Positions 16,150-17,429 of a stretch of DNA of 17,429 nucleotides are shown piece after piece. The notes beneath the pieces are model-generated. The model did no database searches and had not been told where the DNA came from. It was given only the letters and a program-made list of their open reading frames with translations. Location: positions 1-17,429 of the forward strand of contig DAOVHI010000009.1 of the NCBI GenBank assembly GCA_030671985.1, given 5' to 3'. Position numbers and translations under genes: made by a program. How positions within the stretch are numbered: position 1 is the first letter of the stretch; every line of letters starts with the position of its first letter. Source of the DNA: a bacterium. Lineage in GTDB: Bacteria; JAHJDO01.

Positions 16150-16178
16150 AATGTAACACCCAATATGTAGTATGTCAA
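16150..16178 (-). promoter_or_regulatory. Sigma70-like promoter of the nrdR-nrdD-redoxin operon
   Basis: On the minus strand a perfect TTGACA (16178-16173), 17 bases and TACATT (16155-16150) lie upstream of nrdR. RNA would start near 16143, giving a leader of about 25 bases. Both NrdR-box-like sites overlap this promoter. Confidence 0.6.
16158..16173. promoter_or_regulatory. Putative NrdR box (distal)
   Basis: The 16-mer ACCCAATATGTAGTAT matches about 13 positions of the NrdR consensus acaCwAtATaTwGtgt. It fills the spacer between the -35 and -10 elements, so bound NrdR would block RNA polymerase. It pairs with the box at 16127 at a centre distance of 31 bp. Confidence 0.55.
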
Positions 16179-16188
16179 GATAAAAAAA

Positions 16189-16680
16189 TTATTCCTCGTA
16201 CTCCGGCTCTTTATCATTTAAGACATCAAGTTTAATGCCAACTTGAGTAAACATTTTTCTGGTTAAACTGGCAGTATGATATTTTTGTTTACACACAACC
16301 CGTTTAATGCCGGCAGCGATTATCATACGAGCACATACTGAGCACGGCTCCATCTTGACGTAAAGGGTAGAACCTTCCAAGGCCACACCTATTCTGGCCG
16401 CATGTACAATAGCATTTTGTTCGGCATGTATAGTGCGGACACAATGATCATGTAATTTCCCCGAATCATCTCCCTCCTCGGTCGACTTAATCATTAAATG
16501 TCCTTTTTCGTCACAATGAGAGAGTCCCGGTGGAGAACCGACATAACCGGTAGAGAGAATATGATTGTTTCTGACGACCACACAACCAGCCCGCCCGCGC
16601 CCACAAGTAGCACGCGAAGCTACCGCCTCCATCATTTTGATAAAATAAGCATCCCAATTTGGCCGCGACCGCTTGCTCAT
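16189..16680 (-). CDS. Deoxycytidylate (dCMP) deaminase
   Basis: The product has 163 residues. Catalytic zinc motifs are H85-A-E87 (TIHAEQNAI) and P-C113-SV-C116, as in the cytidine/deoxycytidylate deaminase family. The N-terminal CGRGRAGCVVV and HCDEKGHL segments match dCMP deaminases (ComEB type). It converts dCMP to dUMP, feeding thymidylate synthesis, which fits the neighbouring nrdR and nrdD. AAGGA lies nine bases before the ATG. It starts 36 bases after lptD and may be transcribed with it; the nrd promoter begins right after its stop. Arginine codons are mostly CGN (8 of 11), unlike nrdR (4 of 16), so it may have a different history. Confidence 0.92.
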   Translation of the reverse strand: MSKRSRPNWDAYFIKMMEAVASRATCGRGRAGCVVVRNNHILSTGYVGSPPGLSHCDEKGHLMIKSTEEGDDSGKLHDHCVRTIHAEQNAIVHAARIGVALEGSTLYVKMEPCSVCARMIIAAGIKRVVCKQKYHTASLTRKMFTQVGIKLDVLNDKEPEYEE

Positions 16681-16691
16681 TAATTCTATTC

Positions 16692-16727
16692 CTTAGAATG
16701 TAGCTTAGAATATGACTTAGAATCTAG
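16692..16727. repeat. Three tandem imperfect 12-bp repeats across the end of lptD
   Basis: Units cttagaatgtag, cttagaatatga and cttagaatctag follow each other without a gap. Read on the minus strand each gives in-frame TTC-TAA, so the lptD end is backed by two further in-phase stops. The last copy merges into the ribosome site of the dCMP deaminase gene. Confidence 0.7.
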
Positions 16728-17429
16728 CTGCTGTGCCTTTTATTTTGGTATTGCCATCTCTGTATGCAGACAAGTTAAACGATATGAAAAAACTGGTTTC
16801 ATCCGCGCTATCGGATCTATTCCTTGTACTCACAATAAATTCTACGTCCCAACAGCACATATTATGCCAGATTGAGAACTCCTGTTTCTCCCAGGCAGAT
16901 CTCTCTACGTCATACATATTATACGCTTCAACAGCCCACTTCTTGTTAATTTCCCATCTAGCAGAATTCTCCCACAAATATCTGTCTGTATCATTATTGT
17001 ACCGCACTCCAAATGAAGTGCTCAATTTATCTGTAGGTTTATACTCAATATCTCCACTTATTGAACTTAAATCATCCTTATACATGTCATATCCACTTTC
17101 GATACGCATACCCCATCTATCTGTGAAGTTCACCCTCAAGTCACTGGAAATATCTGAAAAACGATGCGTAGTGTGTATGTTTTGGTCGTACCTGGTTCCA
17201 ACATTCCAGTACAATATCTCTTTCTTAGTATAACTCGTTGTTTTAATTAGTTTACTGTCTTTCCCCCTTGTTATATCTTCATGTTTTTTCTTAATGTGTA
17301 TTCTGTTTATCAATGAAAAGTCAAAATAATCCAGATCTGCCAGTTTATCAAGTTCATCAAAATAGTAGAGATCATTCTGCTGCATTTGCGGAGAAGGTCT
17401 ATAGTGATAGCTTGCGATCGGCTCAAATA
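16717..17429 (-). CDS. lptD: LPS-assembly protein LptD, C-terminal part (5' end cut by window edge)
   Basis: The frame is open from the right edge and gives 236 residues ending in GTAARF. It shows the alternating aromatic/polar pattern of outer-membrane beta-strands. LptD hallmarks are an early acidic loop with YYFDELDKLADLDYFDFSLINRI, the barrel strands, and a CCW (about fragment residues 191-193) matching the consecutive Cys pair of E. coli LptD (C724-C725), which forms disulfides to the N-terminal domain. LptD inserts lipopolysaccharide into the outer leaflet with LptE. The Met at 17385 is internal, not the start, since the family is about 700-800 residues and the frame continues upstream. 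This confirms a didermic, LPS-type envelope. Confidence 0.88.
   Translation of the reverse strand, partial: FEPIASYHYRPSPQMQQNDLYYFDELDKLADLDYFDFSLINRIHIKKKHEDITRGKDSKLIKTTSYTKKEILYWNVGTRYDQNIHTTHRFSDISSDLRVNFTDRWGMRIESGYDMYKDDLSSISGDIEYKPTDKLSTSFGVRYNNDTDRYLWENSARWEINKKWAVEAYNMYDVERSAWEKQEFSIWHNMCCWDVEFIVSTRNRSDSADETSFFISFNLSAYRDGNTKIKGTAARF

Noticed and set aside
16181-16189. T-run after the dCMP deaminase stop as a terminator
   Set aside because: No GC-rich stem precedes it.

Overview
This is an A+T-rich window from a Gram-negative bacterium: it carries a Tol envelope operon and the end of the outer-membrane LPS-assembly protein LptD. The only ribonucleotide reductase visible is the oxygen-sensitive class III enzyme NrdD, which suggests an anaerobic lifestyle. 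The mix of Tol genes, several Gfo/Idh/MocA oxidoreductases and an enolase-superfamily enzyme is common in uncultured anaerobic lineages (Omnitrophota-like or other PVC-like groups), but the sequence alone does not settle the taxonomy.

Left part, minus strand (about 1-6435): a compact operon read right to left as tolQ, tolR, a TolA/TonB-like protein, tolB, an S11 D,D-carboxypeptidase and an M16 zinc peptidase that runs off the left edge. Most junctions are 4-nt ATGA overlaps or gaps of a few bases, so translational coupling is likely. The operon joins inner-membrane force transduction, a periplasmic beta-propeller, peptidoglycan trimming and proteolysis.

Middle, plus strand (6692-11284): a metabolic cluster transcribed divergently from tol. 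It holds two Gfo/Idh/MocA oxidoreductases, a zinc-site-lacking MDR dehydrogenase related to the MDR half of bi-domain oxidoreductases, and an enolase-superfamily (MLE-type) enzyme. They probably act on a sugar or sugar-acid-like compound; the substrate cannot be read from sequence. The first gene has foreign-looking codon use. A short relic of another Gfo/Idh C-terminus seems to sit between it and the second gene.

Next, minus strand: a small DUF4870 (Tic20-like) membrane protein, a tRNA-Pro(TGG) with encoded CCA, and a third Gfo/Idh/MocA dehydrogenase. Sigma70-like promoters can be seen for the DUF4870 gene and the tRNA.

Right part, minus strand (about 12967-17429): a deoxynucleotide-supply block of dCMP deaminase, nrdR, nrdD and an NrdH/glutaredoxin-like redoxin, preceded by the C-terminal third of lptD. 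The nrdR promoter (TTGACA-N17-TACATT) is overlaid by two NrdR-box-like palindromes whose centres are 31 bp apart, so NrdR probably represses its own operon. The redoxin directly after nrdD suggests a redoxin-dependent rather than formate-dependent class III reductase. No gene-free stretch exceeds about 300 bases.
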